Assembly (NCBI RefSeq): GCF_014302995.1
Contig: NZ_CP060295.1
Location: forward strand, 1,302,001-1,366,000
Reading direction: 5' to 3'
Length of the DNA: 64,000 nt
Source of the DNA: Variovorax sp. PAMC26660
Lineage (GTDB): Bacteria > Pseudomonadota > Gammaproteobacteria > Burkholderiales > Burkholderiaceae_C
Shown: in pieces, positions 1 through 10,375 of the stretch
How the letters are laid out: the number at the start of each line of letters is the position of its first letter
How positions within the stretch are numbered: the first letter of the stretch is position 1
Made by a program: the position numbers and the translations under genes
The notes under the pieces: generated by a model
What the model was told of the DNA's origin: nothing
Databases searched by the model: none
What the model saw: the letters and a program-made list of their open reading frames with translations, nothing else

Positions 1-790
1 GGTGCTGGCCGGTGGACGGGTCCACGCGGAATTTCGTGCAGTACTTCTGGAAGGCCTCGGCGACCGAGGACGACGGCGTGATCGGATACCAGGCCGCCAC
101 CGTGGCGCCGCCATACACGCAGCCCAGCGCTGCAGCGCTGTTGCCATCCACGAAGATGCGGTTGCCTACACGGTCGGCACGCCGCACCTGCAGGCCCACG
201 GGTTCGCGCAGGTTCTCCCTGGCGAAGTCGCAGCCCAGGTGCAGGGCCTGCACGTTGGAGGCCAACAGCTTTTCCTTGCCCTTGTACTGCTCGCCGAACA
301 GCTTTTCGACCACCTCTGGCTCGATGCCGAGCAGGATGGCCAAGGCGCCCACGTAGACGATGTTCTTGAAGAGCTGGCGCTGGCGCGGGTCTTGATAAAC
401 GGCGTTGCAGATTTCGGTGAGCGGCATGCCGATCACGCGGATGTCGCTGCGAAATTTCGACGGCGGCAGTGGCCGCGTGCTGTCGTAGAAGAGGTAGCCG
501 CCGGGCTCCAGCTCGGCCAGGTCGGCGTCCCAGGTCTGCGGATTCATCGCCACCATCATGTCGGTGCCTCCGCGCCGCCCCAGATGGCCCTGCTCGGTCA
601 CGCGCACCTCGTACCAGGTCGGCAGGCCCTGGATGTTGCTGGGGAAGATGTTGCGTGGGCTCACCGGCACGCCCATGCGCAGGATGGCCTTGGCGAACAG
701 CTCGTTGGCCGAGGCCGAACCCGAGCCGTTGACGTTGGCGAACTTGATGACGAAGTCGTTGACCGCCTCGATCTGTGGAATGGCGCTCAT
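1..790 (-). CDS. 2-oxoacid:acceptor oxidoreductase, gamma/alpha fusion (partial, 3' end outside window)
   Basis: Reading down from an ATG at 790 the frame stays open to the window edge (263 codons). The first ~190 residues look like the gamma domain of pyruvate/2-oxoglutarate:ferredoxin oxidoreductases (segments VNGSGSASANELFAKAI, GHLGRRGGTDMMVA). Near residue 225 the pyrimidine-binding alpha domain begins with the hallmark 'GNSAAALGCVYGGAT' followed by YPITPSS. The family oxidatively decarboxylates 2-oxoacids to acyl-CoA with CoA and TPP and passes electrons to an Fe-S acceptor. It starts inside the stop codon of the upstream FAD/Fe-S oxidoreductase (ATGA at 787-790), so the two are almost certainly co-translated and that protein is the likely electron partner. 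The exact 2-oxoacid cannot be read from this part. Confidence 0.85.
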   Translation of the reverse strand, partial: MSAIPQIEAVNDFVIKFANVNGSGSASANELFAKAILRMGVPVSPRNIFPSNIQGLPTWYEVRVTEQGHLGRRGGTDMMVAMNPQTWDADLAELEPGGYLFYDSTRPLPPSKFRSDIRVIGMPLTEICNAVYQDPRQRQLFKNIVYVGALAILLGIEPEVVEKLFGEQYKGKEKLLASNVQALHLGCDFARENLREPVGLQVRRADRVGNRIFVDGNSAAALGCVYGGATVAAWYPITPSSSVAEAFQKYCTKFRVDPSTGQH

Positions 791-2586
791 GCAGCCACCC
801 CCTGCCCCGCGGGCGTCATCTTCAGCAGGAACTTCTGCATGTCCCAGGCCCCCGTGGGGCAGCGCTCGGCGCACAGGCCGCAGTGCAGGCAGACGTCTTC
901 GTCCTTGACCATGACGCGGCCTGTCTTGAGCCCACCGGACACATACAGGTCTTGCGCCAGGTTCAGCGCCGGCGCCTTGAGCCGGGGCCGCAGCTCAGCT
1001 TCTTCGCCGTTGTCGATGAAGTTGATGCAGTCCATCGGGCAGATGTCCACGCAGGCGTCGCATTCGATGCAGGCGGTCTCGGTGAACACGGTCTGCACAT
1101 CGCAGTTCAGGCAGCGCTCAGCCTCCTTGAAGGCAGTGGCGGCGTCGAAGCCCAGCTCGACCTCGACACGGATGCTGGCCAGCGCCGTCTCGGCCTTGGC
1201 CCAGGGCACCTTGTAGCGCAGGTCGTTGGAGGTGTCGTTGTCGTAGCTCCACTCGTGGATGCCCATCTTCTGCGACACCAGGTTGGTCATGGGCGCAGGG
1301 CGCACGTAGACCGGCTCGGCGTGGAGCAGCTTGTCGATCGACACGGCCGCCTCGTGGCCATGGGCCACGGCGGTGATGATGTTCTTGGGGCCGAAGGCCG
1401 CATCGCCGCCGAAAAATACGCTGGGCACGCTGGACTGGAAGGTGTTCTTGTCCAGCATCGGCAGGCCCGACTTGTCGAAGTCGATGCCGCAGTCGCGCTC
1501 GATCCAGGGGAAGGCGTTTTCCTGGCCCACCGCCACCAGCACTTCGTCGCATTCGAAGAAGGCGTCCGGCTCACCGGTAGGCACCAGCGAACGGCGGCCC
1601 TGATCGTCGTACGCGGCCCGGACGATCTCGAAGCGCATGCCCAGCAACCTGCCCTCTTCGTGCACGAAGGCCTTGGGAACGTGGAAGTTGATGATCGGAA
1701 TGCCTTCGTGCTGGGCGTCTTCCTTTTCCCAGGGCGAGGCCTTCATCTCCTCGAAGCCGCTGCGCACGATGACCTTCACGTCGGTGCCGCCCAGCCGGCG
1801 GGCCGACCGGCAGCAGTCCATGGCCGTGTTGCCACCGCCCAACACGATCACCCGCTTGCCTATGCTGCTGACGTGGCCGAAAGACACGGAGTTGAGCCAG
1901 TCGATGCCGATGTGGATGCTGGCCGCTGCTTCCTGCCGGCCGGGCATGTCCAGGTCACGCCCGCGCGGCGCGCCGCAGCCGACGAAGATTGCGTCCCAAT
2001 CCTGCGCCATCAAGGCCTTCATCGAATCGATGCGCTCGCTGCTGCGGAATTCGACGCCCAGGTCCAGGATGTAGCCCGTCTCCTCGTCGATCACCGACTC
2101 GGGCAGGCGAAAGCGCGGGATCTGCGTGCGGATGAAACCGCCGGCCTTGGCCTCGCCATCGAACACCGTCACTTCATAGCCCAGCGGCGCCAGGTCGCGC
2201 GCGACGGTGAGCGAGGCCGGCCCCGCGCCGATGCAGGCGACACGCTTGCCGTTCTTCGGTGCGAGCTTCGGCATGCGCGCACGCACATCGTCTTTCATGT
2301 CGGCCGCCACGCGCTTGAGCCGACAGATCGCCACCGGCTCGGGATCCTTGGCGTTGCTTTCCTCCACCCGCCCGCGCCGGCAGGCCGGCTCGCACGGCCG
2401 ATCGCAAGTGCGCCCCAGGATGCCGGGAAAGACGTTGGAGACCCAGTTGATCATGTAGGCGTCGCTGTAGCGACCCTGCGCGATCATGCGGATGTATTCA
2501 GGAACGGGCGTGTGCGCCGGACAGGCGTACTGGCAATCGACGACCTTGTGGAAGTAGGCCGGATTTGCAATGTTTGTTCGCTGCAA
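787..2586 (-). CDS. FAD-dependent, Fe-S cluster NAD(P) oxidoreductase (glutamate synthase small-subunit type)
   Basis: 599 aa if started at a TTG (2584-2586), which has AGGAG 7 nt upstream; no ATG fits before the first cysteine motif, and the longer frame to 2907 runs into low-similarity sequence. Domains: N-terminal Fe-S helical domain with cysteines at about 18, 22, 61, 65 and 69; FAD-binding GAGPAS near 120; NAD(P)H-binding LGGGNTAMD near 255; and a C-terminal double [4Fe-4S] ferredoxin module (CIECDACVDICP and CLHCGLCAERCP). The plan is that of GltD/PreT-like flavoproteins shuttling electrons between NAD(P)H and Fe-S carriers. The translationally coupled 2-oxoacid oxidoreductase downstream suggests it links that enzyme to the NAD(P) pool, replacing free ferredoxin. 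Direction of flow and pathway are inference. Confidence 0.85.
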   Translation of the reverse strand: MQRTNIANPAYFHKVVDCQYACPAHTPVPEYIRMIAQGRYSDAYMINWVSNVFPGILGRTCDRPCEPACRRGRVEESNAKDPEPVAICRLKRVAADMKDDVRARMPKLAPKNGKRVACIGAGPASLTVARDLAPLGYEVTVFDGEAKAGGFIRTQIPRFRLPESVIDEETGYILDLGVEFRSSERIDSMKALMAQDWDAIFVGCGAPRGRDLDMPGRQEAAASIHIGIDWLNSVSFGHVSSIGKRVIVLGGGNTAMDCCRSARRLGGTDVKVIVRSGFEEMKASPWEKEDAQHEGIPIINFHVPKAFVHEEGRLLGMRFEIVRAAYDDQGRRSLVPTGEPDAFFECDEVLVAVGQENAFPWIERDCGIDFDKSGLPMLDKNTFQSSVPSVFFGGDAAFGPKNIITAVAHGHEAAVSIDKLLHAEPVYVRPAPMTNLVSQKMGIHEWSYDNDTSNDLRYKVPWAKAETALASIRVEVELGFDAATAFKEAERCLNCDVQTVFTETACIECDACVDICPMDCINFIDNGEEAELRPRLKAPALNLAQDLYVSGGLKTGRVMVKDEDVCLHCGLCAERCPTGAWDMQKFLLKMTPAGQGVAA

Positions 2587-2764
2587 TGCGTGTCTCCTGG
2601 ACGAACGCCCGGGACCCCGGAGGGGCCCGACATGTGGCTTTGGCGCCAGTATGCGCCGCACTGGTGCACGCGCAGCCTTGGTGGAATCCCGCGGTGACGG
2701 GACCATCGGGGCGAGATCCGGAAACGAAGGTGCGACCTCTGCGAGAGGCGCATCGCACTGCGAA

Positions 2765-3541
2765 CTATTTTTTATCGAAGTACCGGCTGGGCGCCTCACC
2801 CAGCGCGTGCCGGAACACGGTGGCAAAGGCGCTCGGGCTGCTGTAGCCCAAGTCTGCGGCCACCCTCGTGACTGGCTCGCCATGGCCCAAGCGAACCACT
2901 GCGGCAAGCAGGCAGGCCTGCTGGCGCCACTCGATGTAGCTGACGCCGGTGTGCTGCCGGAACTGCCGGGTGAATGTGCGGCGGCTCATGCCCGTGCGTG
3001 CCGCCATGTCGTCGATGCCGATCTCCAGCGAGGGGTGAATCAGCATCTCCCGACAGGCTTGCGCAAGGCGCGGGTCGGCGGGCAGCGGGGCATTGAGCGA
3101 CAGTGTCCGCATGTCCGCGATCTCGTGCAGCAAGAGGCCCATCAGATGCGCATCGCGTCCGCCGAGCTTGTACAGCGCAGGTACATCGACGGCTTTTTCC
3201 AGCAGTTGACGCAGCAGCGGCGACACGTCGAGCACCCGGCAGTCGTCCGGCAGCCCCAGGCGTTGTGCCGCCTTGCTGCGGACATAGGTGTTGAGCATGG
3301 TGACCGCCCCGCGCATCTGCATCGCGTGCGGCAGCCGAGCCGGCACCCAGATGGCACGTTGCGCCGGGACGACCCAGTTGCCTTGGTCGGTGAACACGGT
3401 GATCACCCCGCAGGCAGCGTACGCAAACTGTCCACGCGGGTGGCTGTGCGAGGGAAAGAGTTCGCCGTCCGCGTAATCACGGGCTGCCACCACGGCATCG
3501 CGCGGTGTTTTTTCGTGGGGATCGGCGTCAGTTTTTCGCAT
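2765..3541 (-). CDS. AraC-family transcriptional regulator with N-terminal cupin
   Basis: 258 aa. Residues ~25-110 form a cupin-type sensor (HSHPRGQFAYA...GVITVF...VPAQRAIWVP), and the C-terminal ~100 residues are a double helix-turn-helix AraC domain (IDDMAARTGMSRRTFTRQFRQHTG, then RVAADLGYSSPSAFATVFRHALGEAPSRYF). This architecture is typical of one-component regulators that control a neighbouring efflux gene. It is divergent from the EamA exporter, 115 nt apart, so it most likely regulates that gene; the inducer is unknown. Confidence 0.9.
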   Translation of the reverse strand: MRKTDADPHEKTPRDAVVAARDYADGELFPSHSHPRGQFAYAACGVITVFTDQGNWVVPAQRAIWVPARLPHAMQMRGAVTMLNTYVRSKAAQRLGLPDDCRVLDVSPLLRQLLEKAVDVPALYKLGGRDAHLMGLLLHEIADMRTLSLNAPLPADPRLAQACREMLIHPSLEIGIDDMAARTGMSRRTFTRQFRQHTGVSYIEWRQQACLLAAVVRLGHGEPVTRVAADLGYSSPSAFATVFRHALGEAPSRYFDKK

Positions 3542-3656
3542 GGCCCATATTTGACATCAGTTGACCCGCCATCGAAGGCGGGCCGAGCCGAAATTCAGCA
3601 CAGTCACCTTGGCCGACGCCCTCCGCGCCGGCGCACTTGACGCGGAAATACCGACC

Positions 3657-4544
3657 ATGCAAAAGAAACACCTGCTCCTGGCCATTCTCGTGACGGCCGT
3701 CTGGGGATTCAACTTTCCAATCACCAAACTTGGCTTGGCCAGAGTCGACCCACTGCTGCTCACCGCCATCCGCTTTACGCTGGCCGCCTTGCCCTTGGTG
3801 TTCATCGTCAGGCGCCCGCAGGTCGCCTTCGGATGGCTGGCGGCCTACGGGCTGATCTTCGGAGTGGCGATGTGGGCCTTGATCAACCTGGGCATCGCGT
3901 GGGGTGTGCCGCCGGGCAGCGCAGCCTTGCTGATCCAGTTCAGCGCCTTCTTCACTCTGGGCTGGGGGGTGCTGCTGTTCAAGGAAGGACTGAGCCTGCC
4001 GCAGGTTGTCGGCCTCGTGCTGGCAGCACTTGGATTGGTGGGCATTCTGTCGGGCCGTTCAGATGGGGCTACCATGCTCGGCTTTTCCCTGGTCATGGTC
4101 AGCGCCGTGGCCTGGAGCATCGGCAACATCGTCGTCAAGGTGTCCAGAGTGCGCGAGATCTTCGCCTTCGTGGTCTGGGCCAGCCTGTTCCCGCCGATAC
4201 CTCTGTTCCTGCTGACCTGGCTGTTCCACGGATCGGCGCCCTACCTCACACTGCTCGAGCATGTCGACGGTGTGGCGGTGTTTTCGCTGCTGTTCCAGGT
4301 CTATGGCGCCACCCACTTCTGCTATTGGGGATGGAACCTGCTGCTGCGCGAATACCCGGTTTCGCGCGTGGCACCGCTTTCCCTTCTGATTCCGGTGTTC
4401 GGCATCGCTGGCTCCATCCTTATCTTTGGACAGCAGCCAAGTGGTTCCGAGTGGACGTCGATTGCGCTGATCCTGTCCGCGCTGGCGGTCGGACTGGTGA
4501 AGGGGCCGTCGGTTCTGGCCAGCAGGACGGGGCAGCGCGCATGA
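3657..4544 (+). CDS. EamA-family (DMT superfamily) exporter
   Basis: 295 aa starting MQKKHLLLAILVTAVWGFNF; the ATG at 3657 is preferred to an upstream in-frame start because it begins the first membrane helix directly. About ten hydrophobic helices arranged as two EamA repeats; the AVWGFNFPITKLGL start and the GVPPGSAALLIQFSAFFT stretch are typical of the O-acetylserine/cysteine exporter (EamA/YdeD) branch. Such proteins export amino-acid-like metabolites across the inner membrane. Control by the divergent AraC regulator is likely. Substrate is inference only. Confidence 0.85.
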   Translation: MQKKHLLLAILVTAVWGFNFPITKLGLARVDPLLLTAIRFTLAALPLVFIVRRPQVAFGWLAAYGLIFGVAMWALINLGIAWGVPPGSAALLIQFSAFFTLGWGVLLFKEGLSLPQVVGLVLAALGLVGILSGRSDGATMLGFSLVMVSAVAWSIGNIVVKVSRVREIFAFVVWASLFPPIPLFLLTWLFHGSAPYLTLLEHVDGVAVFSLLFQVYGATHFCYWGWNLLLREYPVSRVAPLSLLIPVFGIAGSILIFGQQPSGSEWTSIALILSALAVGLVKGPSVLASRTGQRA

Positions 4545-4662
4545 GCGGCGGCTTGTGATGGACGAAGTGCAGGCCAGCATCGGCTGCGGCGTCCAAAGAT
4601 GATCCACGAAGAAAGCCGCGTGATGGCTGCTCTTTCGAGGTACTTTCAGGGGGAAAGCGTGG

Positions 4663-4739
4663 TGGTAGGCCGTGATGGGCTTGAACCATCGACCAATGGA
4701 TTATGAGTCCACTGCTCTAACCAACTGAGCTAACGGCCC
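4663..4739 (-). tRNA. tRNA-CAT, most like tRNA-Ile2 (lysidine-modified)
   Basis: 77 nt folding into a full cloverleaf on the minus strand, with CCA encoded. The acceptor stem GGGCCGT/ACGGCCT has a G1-U72 wobble; D-stem GCTC/GAGC; anticodon loop CTCATAA (anticodon CAT); T-arm with loop TTCAAGC. The anticodon arm GGACTCATAATCC and the following TTGGTCG-TGGTTCAAG resemble bacterial tRNA-Ile2 (CAT read as AUA after TilS modification) rather than elongator or initiator tRNA-Met. The Ile assignment is by resemblance; the CAT anticodon is seen directly. Confidence 0.88.
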
Positions 4740-4779
4740 ACGCGGGCACGATTCTATTCGTGCCGCGCCACCCACCCGC

Positions 4780-5787
4780 TCACTTGCGGTGGCTCAACGC
4801 ATTGCCGATCAGCCGCGATGTGATGTCGACGATCTGGATCATGCGTTCGTAAGGCATGCGCGTCGGCCCGATCACGCCCAGTGTGCCGACCACCTGCCCA
4901 TCGACCTCGTAGTTGGCACTGACGATGGAGAGTTCCTCGAACGGGACCACCTGGCTCTCGCCGCCGATGAAGATGCGCACGCCTTCGGCCTTGCTCGACA
5001 CATCGAGCAGCCGCATGAGCTGCGCCTTCTGTTCGAAGAGCTCGAAGGCGCGGCGCAGTTGCCCCATGTCGCTGGAGAAATCGCTCACCGCGAGCAGGTT
5101 GCGCTCGCCGGAGATCACGACCTCGTCTTCCTGTGCCTCGGTCAATACCTCGGAGCTGACCTGCACCGCCGCCTGCATCAGTGCTGCGATCTCGCCGCGC
5201 AGCTTCTCGACCTCGGACTGCAAACGGTCGCGAACCTGCTCGATCGTCAGGCCCGCGTAGTGCGCGTTGATGTAGTTCGAGGCCTCGACCAGTTGCGACT
5301 GCGAATAGTCGGCCTCCGGGAAGATCACCCGGTTCTGCACGTCACCATCGGGCGACACGATGATCACCAGCAGCCGGTTTTCGGACAGCCGCAGGAACTC
5401 GATCTGCTTGAACACCGACGCGCGCCGAGGCGCCATCACCACACCCACGAACTGCGACAAGTTCGACAGCAGATGGGCCGCGTTGGCAATCACCTTCTGC
5501 GGCTGGTCGGGTGCGAGGCTCGGCGTGCTCATCTGCTCGCGCTGGGCCGTCAACATGGTGTCGACGAAGAGGCGGTAGCCGCGATGGGTTGGTACGCGGC
5601 CCGCCGAGGTGTGCGGACTGGCAATCAGCCCCAATGCCTCCAGGTCCGACATGACGTTGCGGATGGTCGCGGGCGACAGGTCCAGCCCCGAGGAACGCGA
5701 TAGCGTGCGTGACCCGACGGGTTGCCCGTCGGCGATGTAGCGCTCGACGAGCGTCTTGAGCAGCAACTTGGCACGGTCGTCCAGCAT
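4780..5787 (-). CDS. hrcA: Heat-inducible transcription repressor HrcA
   Basis: 335 aa, the usual length. The N-terminal winged helix (about 1-75) carries [16 protein letters not shown], the [18 protein letters not shown] recognition region and the [16 protein letters not shown] wing; the rest is the GAF-like and dimerisation part ending [16 protein letters not shown]. HrcA binds the CIRCE operator with help from GroEL and represses chaperone genes. It is divergent from nadK with only 28 nt between the start codons, and I see no CIRCE there, so it does not look autoregulated from this position. A perfect CIRCE sits before rpoH at 56352-56378. Confidence 0.97.
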   Translation of the reverse strand: MLDDRAKLLLKTLVERYIADGQPVGSRTLSRSSGLDLSPATIRNVMSDLEALGLIASPHTSAGRVPTHRGYRLFVDTMLTAQREQMSTPSLAPDQPQKVIANAAHLLSNLSQFVGVVMAPRRASVFKQIEFLRLSENRLLVIIVSPDGDVQNRVIFPEADYSQSQLVEASNYINAHYAGLTIEQVRDRLQSEVEKLRGEIAALMQAAVQVSSEVLTEAQEDEVVISGERNLLAVSDFSSDMGQLRRAFELFEQKAQLMRLLDVSSKAEGVRIFIGGESQVVPFEELSIVSANYEVDGQVVGTLGVIGPTRMPYERMIQIVDITSRLIGNALSHRK

Positions 5788-5815
5788 TGCAAGATTTTAG
5801 TGTTGTAATTTGTGA

Positions 5816-6730
5816 ATGACTTCTCGCTTTCGTCACGTCGCCCTGATCGGCAAATACCAGGCATCCGGCGCCCGCGCGCAAGCGGATGCACGCGACGGCG
5901 TGATGGAGAGCATCGGCACCTTCCTGGAATCGCAGGGTTGCAAGGTGTTTGTCGAGCGCTCGACCTGCGAGGAAGAAGCCGATGACGGCGCACCGGCCCA
6001 TCCGCGCTACGAAGCCCTGTCGGTCGAAGAGATCGGCCAGCGCTGCGACCTCGGCCTGGTGGTCGGCGGCGACGGCACCATGCTGGGCATCGGCCGGCAA
6101 CTCGCCAGCTACGGCATTCCGCTGATCGGCATCAACCGCGGCCGGCTCGGCTTCATCACAGACATTCCGCTCGACAACTACCAGGCCACGCTCATCCCGA
6201 TGCTGGCCGGCGAGTACGAGGAAGACCACCGCAGCCTGATGCACGCCCAGGTCATGCGCGACGGCGTGTCGGTGTTCGACACGCTCGCCATGAACGACGT
6301 GGTGGTCAATCGCGGCGCCACCTCCGGCATGGTCGAGTTGCGCGTGTCGGTGGGCCGCCATTTCGTGGCCAACCAGCGCGCCGATGGCCTGATCATCGCC
6401 ACGCCCACGGGCTCGACCGCTTATGCGCTGTCTGCCGGCGGTCCTTTGCTTCATCCGGCGGTGCCCGGCTGGGTGCTGGTGCCGATCGCGCCACACACGC
6501 TGTCGAACCGCCCCGTGCTGCTGCCCGATGCCGACGAGATCGTGATCGAGCTGGTGGGCGGGCGCGACGCCAGCGCCAATTTCGACATGCAGTCACTGGC
6601 CTCCCTCGCGATCGGCGATCGCGTGGTGGTGCGCCGCTCCGACTTCCGGGTGCGCTTCCTGCACCCCCGGGGCTGGAGCTATTTCGACACGCTGCGCAAG
6701 AAACTTCATTGGAACGAAGGGGGCTCCTGA
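5816..6730 (+). CDS. nadK: NAD kinase
   Basis: 304 aa. Phosphorylates NAD to NADP with ATP or polyphosphate in the cytoplasm. The catalytic GGDG is at residues 84-87 ([10 protein letters not shown]), followed by [14 protein letters not shown] and TPTGSTAY, all family hallmarks. Start at ATG 5816, just past the hrcA start region. It is followed after one base by recN, so nadK-recN-rapZ form one operon. Confidence 0.97.
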   Translation: MTSRFRHVALIGKYQASGARAQADARDGVMESIGTFLESQGCKVFVERSTCEEEADDGAPAHPRYEALSVEEIGQRCDLGLVVGGDGTMLGIGRQLASYGIPLIGINRGRLGFITDIPLDNYQATLIPMLAGEYEEDHRSLMHAQVMRDGVSVFDTLAMNDVVVNRGATSGMVELRVSVGRHFVANQRADGLIIATPTGSTAYALSAGGPLLHPAVPGWVLVPIAPHTLSNRPVLLPDADEIVIELVGGRDASANFDMQSLASLAIGDRVVVRRSDFRVRFLHPRGWSYFDTLRKKLHWNEGGS

Positions 6731-6731
6731 C

Positions 6732-8414
6732 ATGGCGCTGCGACGCATCGCACTGCGCGACTTCGTGATCGTGCGATCACTTGAACTCGACCTGTCCGCC
6801 GGCTTCACGGTATTGACCGGAGAAACCGGCGCCGGCAAATCCATCCTGATCGATGCGCTGCAACTGGCGCTGGGCAACCGCGCCGACGCAGGCGCGGTGC
6901 GCGAAGGCGCCGAACGGCTCGACGTGAGCGCCGAATTCGACGCAGACCCGGCCCTTGCCACCTGGCTTGACGAAGGCGGCTTCGAAGCCGGCGACGCGCT
7001 GCTGCTGCGCCGCACCGTCGACCTGCAGGGCCGCAGCCGCGGCTGGATCAACGGCAGCCCGGCCACAGCCACGCAACTGCGCGAGCTTGGCGACCGCCTG
7101 CTCGACATCCACGGCCAGCACGCCTGGCAAAGCCTGACGCGGCCCGAGGCCGTGCGCGGCCTGCTCGATGCCTATGCGGGCATTCGCACCGACGCGCTCG
7201 ATGCCGCCTGGCACGGCTGGCGGCAGGCGCTCTCCGCGCTGGAACACGCGCGCTCGGCACAAGACTCGCTGCAACGCGAACGCGAGCGGCTTCAATGGCA
7301 GATTGCCGAAGTCGCAAAGCTGGCGCCAGGTGTCGACGAGTGGGAAGAACTCTCGACCAACCACTCGCGCATCTCGAACGCACAGGCCCTGATCGACGCC
7401 GCGCAAGGCGCCGGCCAGGCGCTGGAAGACGACGACAACGGCGCGCTGTCCGCGCTCACGCGCGCGGCCACGCTGCTGCAGAACTGCGAGCACATCGAGC
7501 CCGAATTCCGATCGCTGGGCGAGGTGCTTGCCTCCTGCGTGGCGCAAGCGTCGGACGCCGCCCATTCGCTGCACGGCTACCTGCGCAATGCCGAAGCCGA
7601 TCCACAGAGCCTGGCCGAGCTGGACGCACGCATGGGCCTGTGGATGTCGCTCGCGCGTCGCTACAAGCGCACGCCGGCCGAGCTGCCGATGCTGCTGGCC
7701 GGTTGGCAGTCCGAACTGCAGGCGCTCGACGCGCAAAGCGATCTCGAAGGCCTGGAGCGCATCGAGCAGAACGCCCAACAGGCTTATATGAAAGAGGCCA
7801 AGGCGCTCGGCAAGGCCCGCAAGCAGGCGGCTCCGCGTCTGGCCCAGGCTGTCACGCAGGCCATGCAAGGCCTTGGCATGCAGGGCGGGTGCTTCGAGGT
7901 CGAGCTGCAGCCGCTGGCGCAGCCCGGCCGCGCCGGCCTGGAAGACGTGGCCTTTCTCGTGGCCGGCCACACCGGCAGCACGCCGCGCGCCATCGGCAAG
8001 GTGGCATCGGGTGGTGAGCTTTCGCGCATCGCACTGGCCATCGCCGTGACGACCAGCCAGCTCGGCGCCGCGCAGACACTGATCTTCGACGAGGTCGATG
8101 CCGGCGTCGGCGGGGCCGTGGCTGAAACCGTGGGCCGCCTGATGAAGCAACTGGGCCGCGACCGGCAGGTGCTCGCCGTGACTCACCTGCCCCAAGTGGC
8201 CGCCTGCGCCGACCATCACCTCGTGGTGGCCAAGCGCCAGACGGCCGCGGCCGGCAAGGACGGCCCGCGTACCGAGAGCGGCGTTTCGCGGCTCGACAAC
8301 GACAACCGCGCCAAGGAGATTGCCCGCATGCTGGGTGGCGAAAAGGTCTCGCAGACCTCGCTCGCGCATGCACGCGAAATGCTCGGCCACAAGACTTCGG
8401 CGACCGCGCCATGA
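6732..8414 (+). CDS. recN: DNA repair protein RecN
   Basis: 560 aa, normal for the family. SMC-like ATPase acting in double-strand-break repair: Walker A GETGAGKS at residues 30-37, long coiled-coil arms in the middle, and the ABC signature and Walker B near the C-terminus ([24 protein letters not shown]). One base separates it from nadK, and its stop overlaps the rapZ start (ATGA, 8411-8414). Confidence 0.97.
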   Translation: MALRRIALRDFVIVRSLELDLSAGFTVLTGETGAGKSILIDALQLALGNRADAGAVREGAERLDVSAEFDADPALATWLDEGGFEAGDALLLRRTVDLQGRSRGWINGSPATATQLRELGDRLLDIHGQHAWQSLTRPEAVRGLLDAYAGIRTDALDAAWHGWRQALSALEHARSAQDSLQRERERLQWQIAEVAKLAPGVDEWEELSTNHSRISNAQALIDAAQGAGQALEDDDNGALSALTRAATLLQNCEHIEPEFRSLGEVLASCVAQASDAAHSLHGYLRNAEADPQSLAELDARMGLWMSLARRYKRTPAELPMLLAGWQSELQALDAQSDLEGLERIEQNAQQAYMKEAKALGKARKQAAPRLAQAVTQAMQGLGMQGGCFEVELQPLAQPGRAGLEDVAFLVAGHTGSTPRAIGKVASGGELSRIALAIAVTTSQLGAAQTLIFDEVDAGVGGAVAETVGRLMKQLGRDRQVLAVTHLPQVAACADHHLVVAKRQTAAAGKDGPRTESGVSRLDNDNRAKEIARMLGGEKVSQTSLAHAREMLGHKTSATAP

Positions 8415-9286
8415 ACCTCGACCTCGTACTCATCACCGGCATGTCCGGCTCCGGCAAGTCGGTGGCCCTGCATGCGCTGGAAGACGCGGGCTATTACTGC
8501 GTCGACAACCTGCCGCCCGAGCTGCTGACATCCTTCATCGCGTTGCAGCACGAGCAGCAGGCCACGCGCGTGGCCATTGCGATGGACGTGCGCAGCGGCG
8601 TGTCGCTGCCGATCGTTCCGCAGCAGCTCGAAGCGCTGCGGCGCGATGGCATCTCGCTGCGTTCGCTGTTCCTTGATGCAACCACCGACGCCCTGCTGCG
8701 CCGCTACTCGGAAACCCGCCGCCGTCACCCGCTTTCGCGCCAGGAAGGCCGCACCGACGTGCCCGACCAGCATCGCGTGCTCACGCAGGCCATCGAGCTC
8801 GAACGCGAGCTGCTGGGTGACCTGCGTGACGGTGCCGACGTGATCGACACCAGCCTGATACGGCCGGCCCAATTGCAGAGCTACATCAAGGCCTTGATCT
8901 CTGCGCCGCAAAGCGCGTTGACGCTGGTGTTCGAGTCATTCGCCTTCAAGCGTGGCGTGCCGCTCGACGCGGACTATGTGTTCGACGTGCGCATGCTGCC
9001 CAACCCGCACTACGTGCCCGCGCTGCGTCCGCTCACGGGCCGCGACGAGCCGGTGATCGAATGGCTGCGCGAGCACGACGACGTGGCACGCATGTACGAC
9101 GACATCGAGCAGTTCCTGTCCCACTGGCTCGATGCGCTGGCGCGCGACCATCGCAGCTACGTCACGGTGGCTATCGGCTGCACCGGGGGGCAGCATCGTT
9201 CGGTGTTCCTGGTCGAGCAACTGGCGCGTTCTTTCGGCGCACGCTGGGGCGCACTCAAGCGCCATCGCGAACTCGACGCAAGCTAG
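8411..9286 (+). CDS. rapZ: RNase adapter protein RapZ (YvcJ family)
   Basis: 291 aa. P-loop GMSGSGKS at residues 10-17, second nucleotide motif DVRSG, and the C-terminal [17 protein letters not shown] typical of RapZ. In Escherichia coli RapZ directs RNase E to the sRNA GlmZ and so tunes glucosamine-6-phosphate synthesis; other bacteria have nucleotide-binding homologues with less clear roles. The usual partners (rpoN, hpf, PTS genes) are not adjacent here; it is instead the last gene of the nadK-recN operon. It converges on mutY with a 3-nt gap. Confidence 0.93.
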   Translation: MNLDLVLITGMSGSGKSVALHALEDAGYYCVDNLPPELLTSFIALQHEQQATRVAIAMDVRSGVSLPIVPQQLEALRRDGISLRSLFLDATTDALLRRYSETRRRHPLSRQEGRTDVPDQHRVLTQAIELERELLGDLRDGADVIDTSLIRPAQLQSYIKALISAPQSALTLVFESFAFKRGVPLDADYVFDVRMLPNPHYVPALRPLTGRDEPVIEWLREHDDVARMYDDIEQFLSHWLDALARDHRSYVTVAIGCTGGQHRSVFLVEQLARSFGARWGALKRHRELDAS

Positions 9287-9289
9287 CCG

Positions 9290-10375
9290 TCAGACAGCGC
9301 TGCTGCTCTCCAGCAGCTTGCGCACCGGCGCAGGCAAGCCCAAGCGGGCCCATTCCTCGGCATCGACCCAGCGTGCGGCCTCGCCTTGCGGCTGACTGCC
9401 CTGCAGCAGCACGGGATGCATGTGCAGGTCTTTGTGGGTCAGCACGTGCACGAAGGCCGGCAGATCCTGTGCGCCACGCTGCGCGGCGGGCGGCAGTGCT
9501 GCAAGCAGATCGTCGCGGCTGTCGAACACCGGCAGGCAATACAGACCCGCCCAGATGCCCTTCGACGGCCGCTTCTCAAGCCACACACGGCCTTCTTCAT
9601 CGCGGGCGACCAGCACCCAGAGCGACTGGGCACTGCGCTTGAGCTTGCGGGTCTTGACGGGATAGCGCTCCGGCCCGCCTTCACGCAAACCCACGCAGGT
9701 CTTGTCGACCGGGCAGATCATGCAGCTCGGCTTGCGCGGCAGGCAGACCGTGGCACCCAGGTCCATCAGCCCCTGCGTGTAGTGCGCGATCGCCTCACGC
9801 TGTTCGGCGGGCGGGAGCAGTTGCGTCGCCAGGTCCCACAGCGCGCGCTCCTGGGCCGATGAAGACATGTCGCCGCCGAAGCCGAGCACGCGCGTCAGCA
9901 CGCGCTTCACATTGCCGTCGAGGATCGCGACCCGCTCGCCGAAGCAGAAGGCGGCAATTGCGGCGGCGGTGGAGCGGCCGATGCCGGGCAAGGTCACCAA
10001 ATCAGCGGCGGTGCGCGGAAACTCGCCACCGAATCGGGCGACGATGTCCTGCGCACACCGGTGCATGTTGCGCGCGCGGCTGTAGTAGCCCAAGCCGCTC
10101 CAGAGACCGAACACCTCGTCTTCCGTGCCTGCAGCGAGCGCCTTCACATCAGGAAAGCGCTCGAGAAAACGCGCGAAGTAGCCGAGCACCGTCGAGACCT
10201 GCGTCTGCTGGAGCATCACCTCCGACAGCCACACGCGATACGGGTCGCGGGTGTTCTGCCACGGCAGCTCGCTGCGCCCATGACTGCGCTGCCAGCTCAC
10301 GATCTGCGCCGCGAAGTCCGGAGGCAGTTTCGAAGAAGTGACAGCCGCCGCGGGGGCGGAACGCTCAAGCCGCAC
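9290..10375 (-). CDS. mutY: A/G-specific adenine DNA glycosylase MutY
   Basis: 361 aa. Removes adenine mispaired with 8-oxoguanine. Catalytic Glu52 in SEVMLQQT, helix-hairpin-helix LPGIGRSTA (129-137), catalytic Asp153 in ILDGNVKRVL, and the [4Fe-4S] pattern C211-x6-C218-x2-C221-x5-C227. A NUDIX-like C-terminal domain follows (SLWVLVARDEEGRVWLEKRP). Its start lies 11 nt inside the end of the dynamin-like gene, so the two are translationally coupled. The first 15 residues are extra compared with many MutY proteins. Confidence 0.96.
   Translation of the reverse strand: MRLERSAPAAAVTSSKLPPDFAAQIVSWQRSHGRSELPWQNTRDPYRVWLSEVMLQQTQVSTVLGYFARFLERFPDVKALAAGTEDEVFGLWSGLGYYSRARNMHRCAQDIVARFGGEFPRTAADLVTLPGIGRSTAAAIAAFCFGERVAILDGNVKRVLTRVLGFGGDMSSSAQERALWDLATQLLPPAEQREAIAHYTQGLMDLGATVCLPRKPSCMICPVDKTCVGLREGGPERYPVKTRKLKRSAQSLWVLVARDEEGRVWLEKRPSKGIWAGLYCLPVFDSRDDLLAALPPAAQRGAQDLPAFVHVLTHKDLHMHPVLLQGSQPQGEAARWVDAEEWARLGLPAPVRKLLESSSAV

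Noticed and set aside
775..2697. 640-codon plus-strand frame opposite the FAD/Fe-S oxidoreductase
   Set aside because: Arg/His/Ala-rich antisense shadow; the minus-strand protein has all cofactor motifs.
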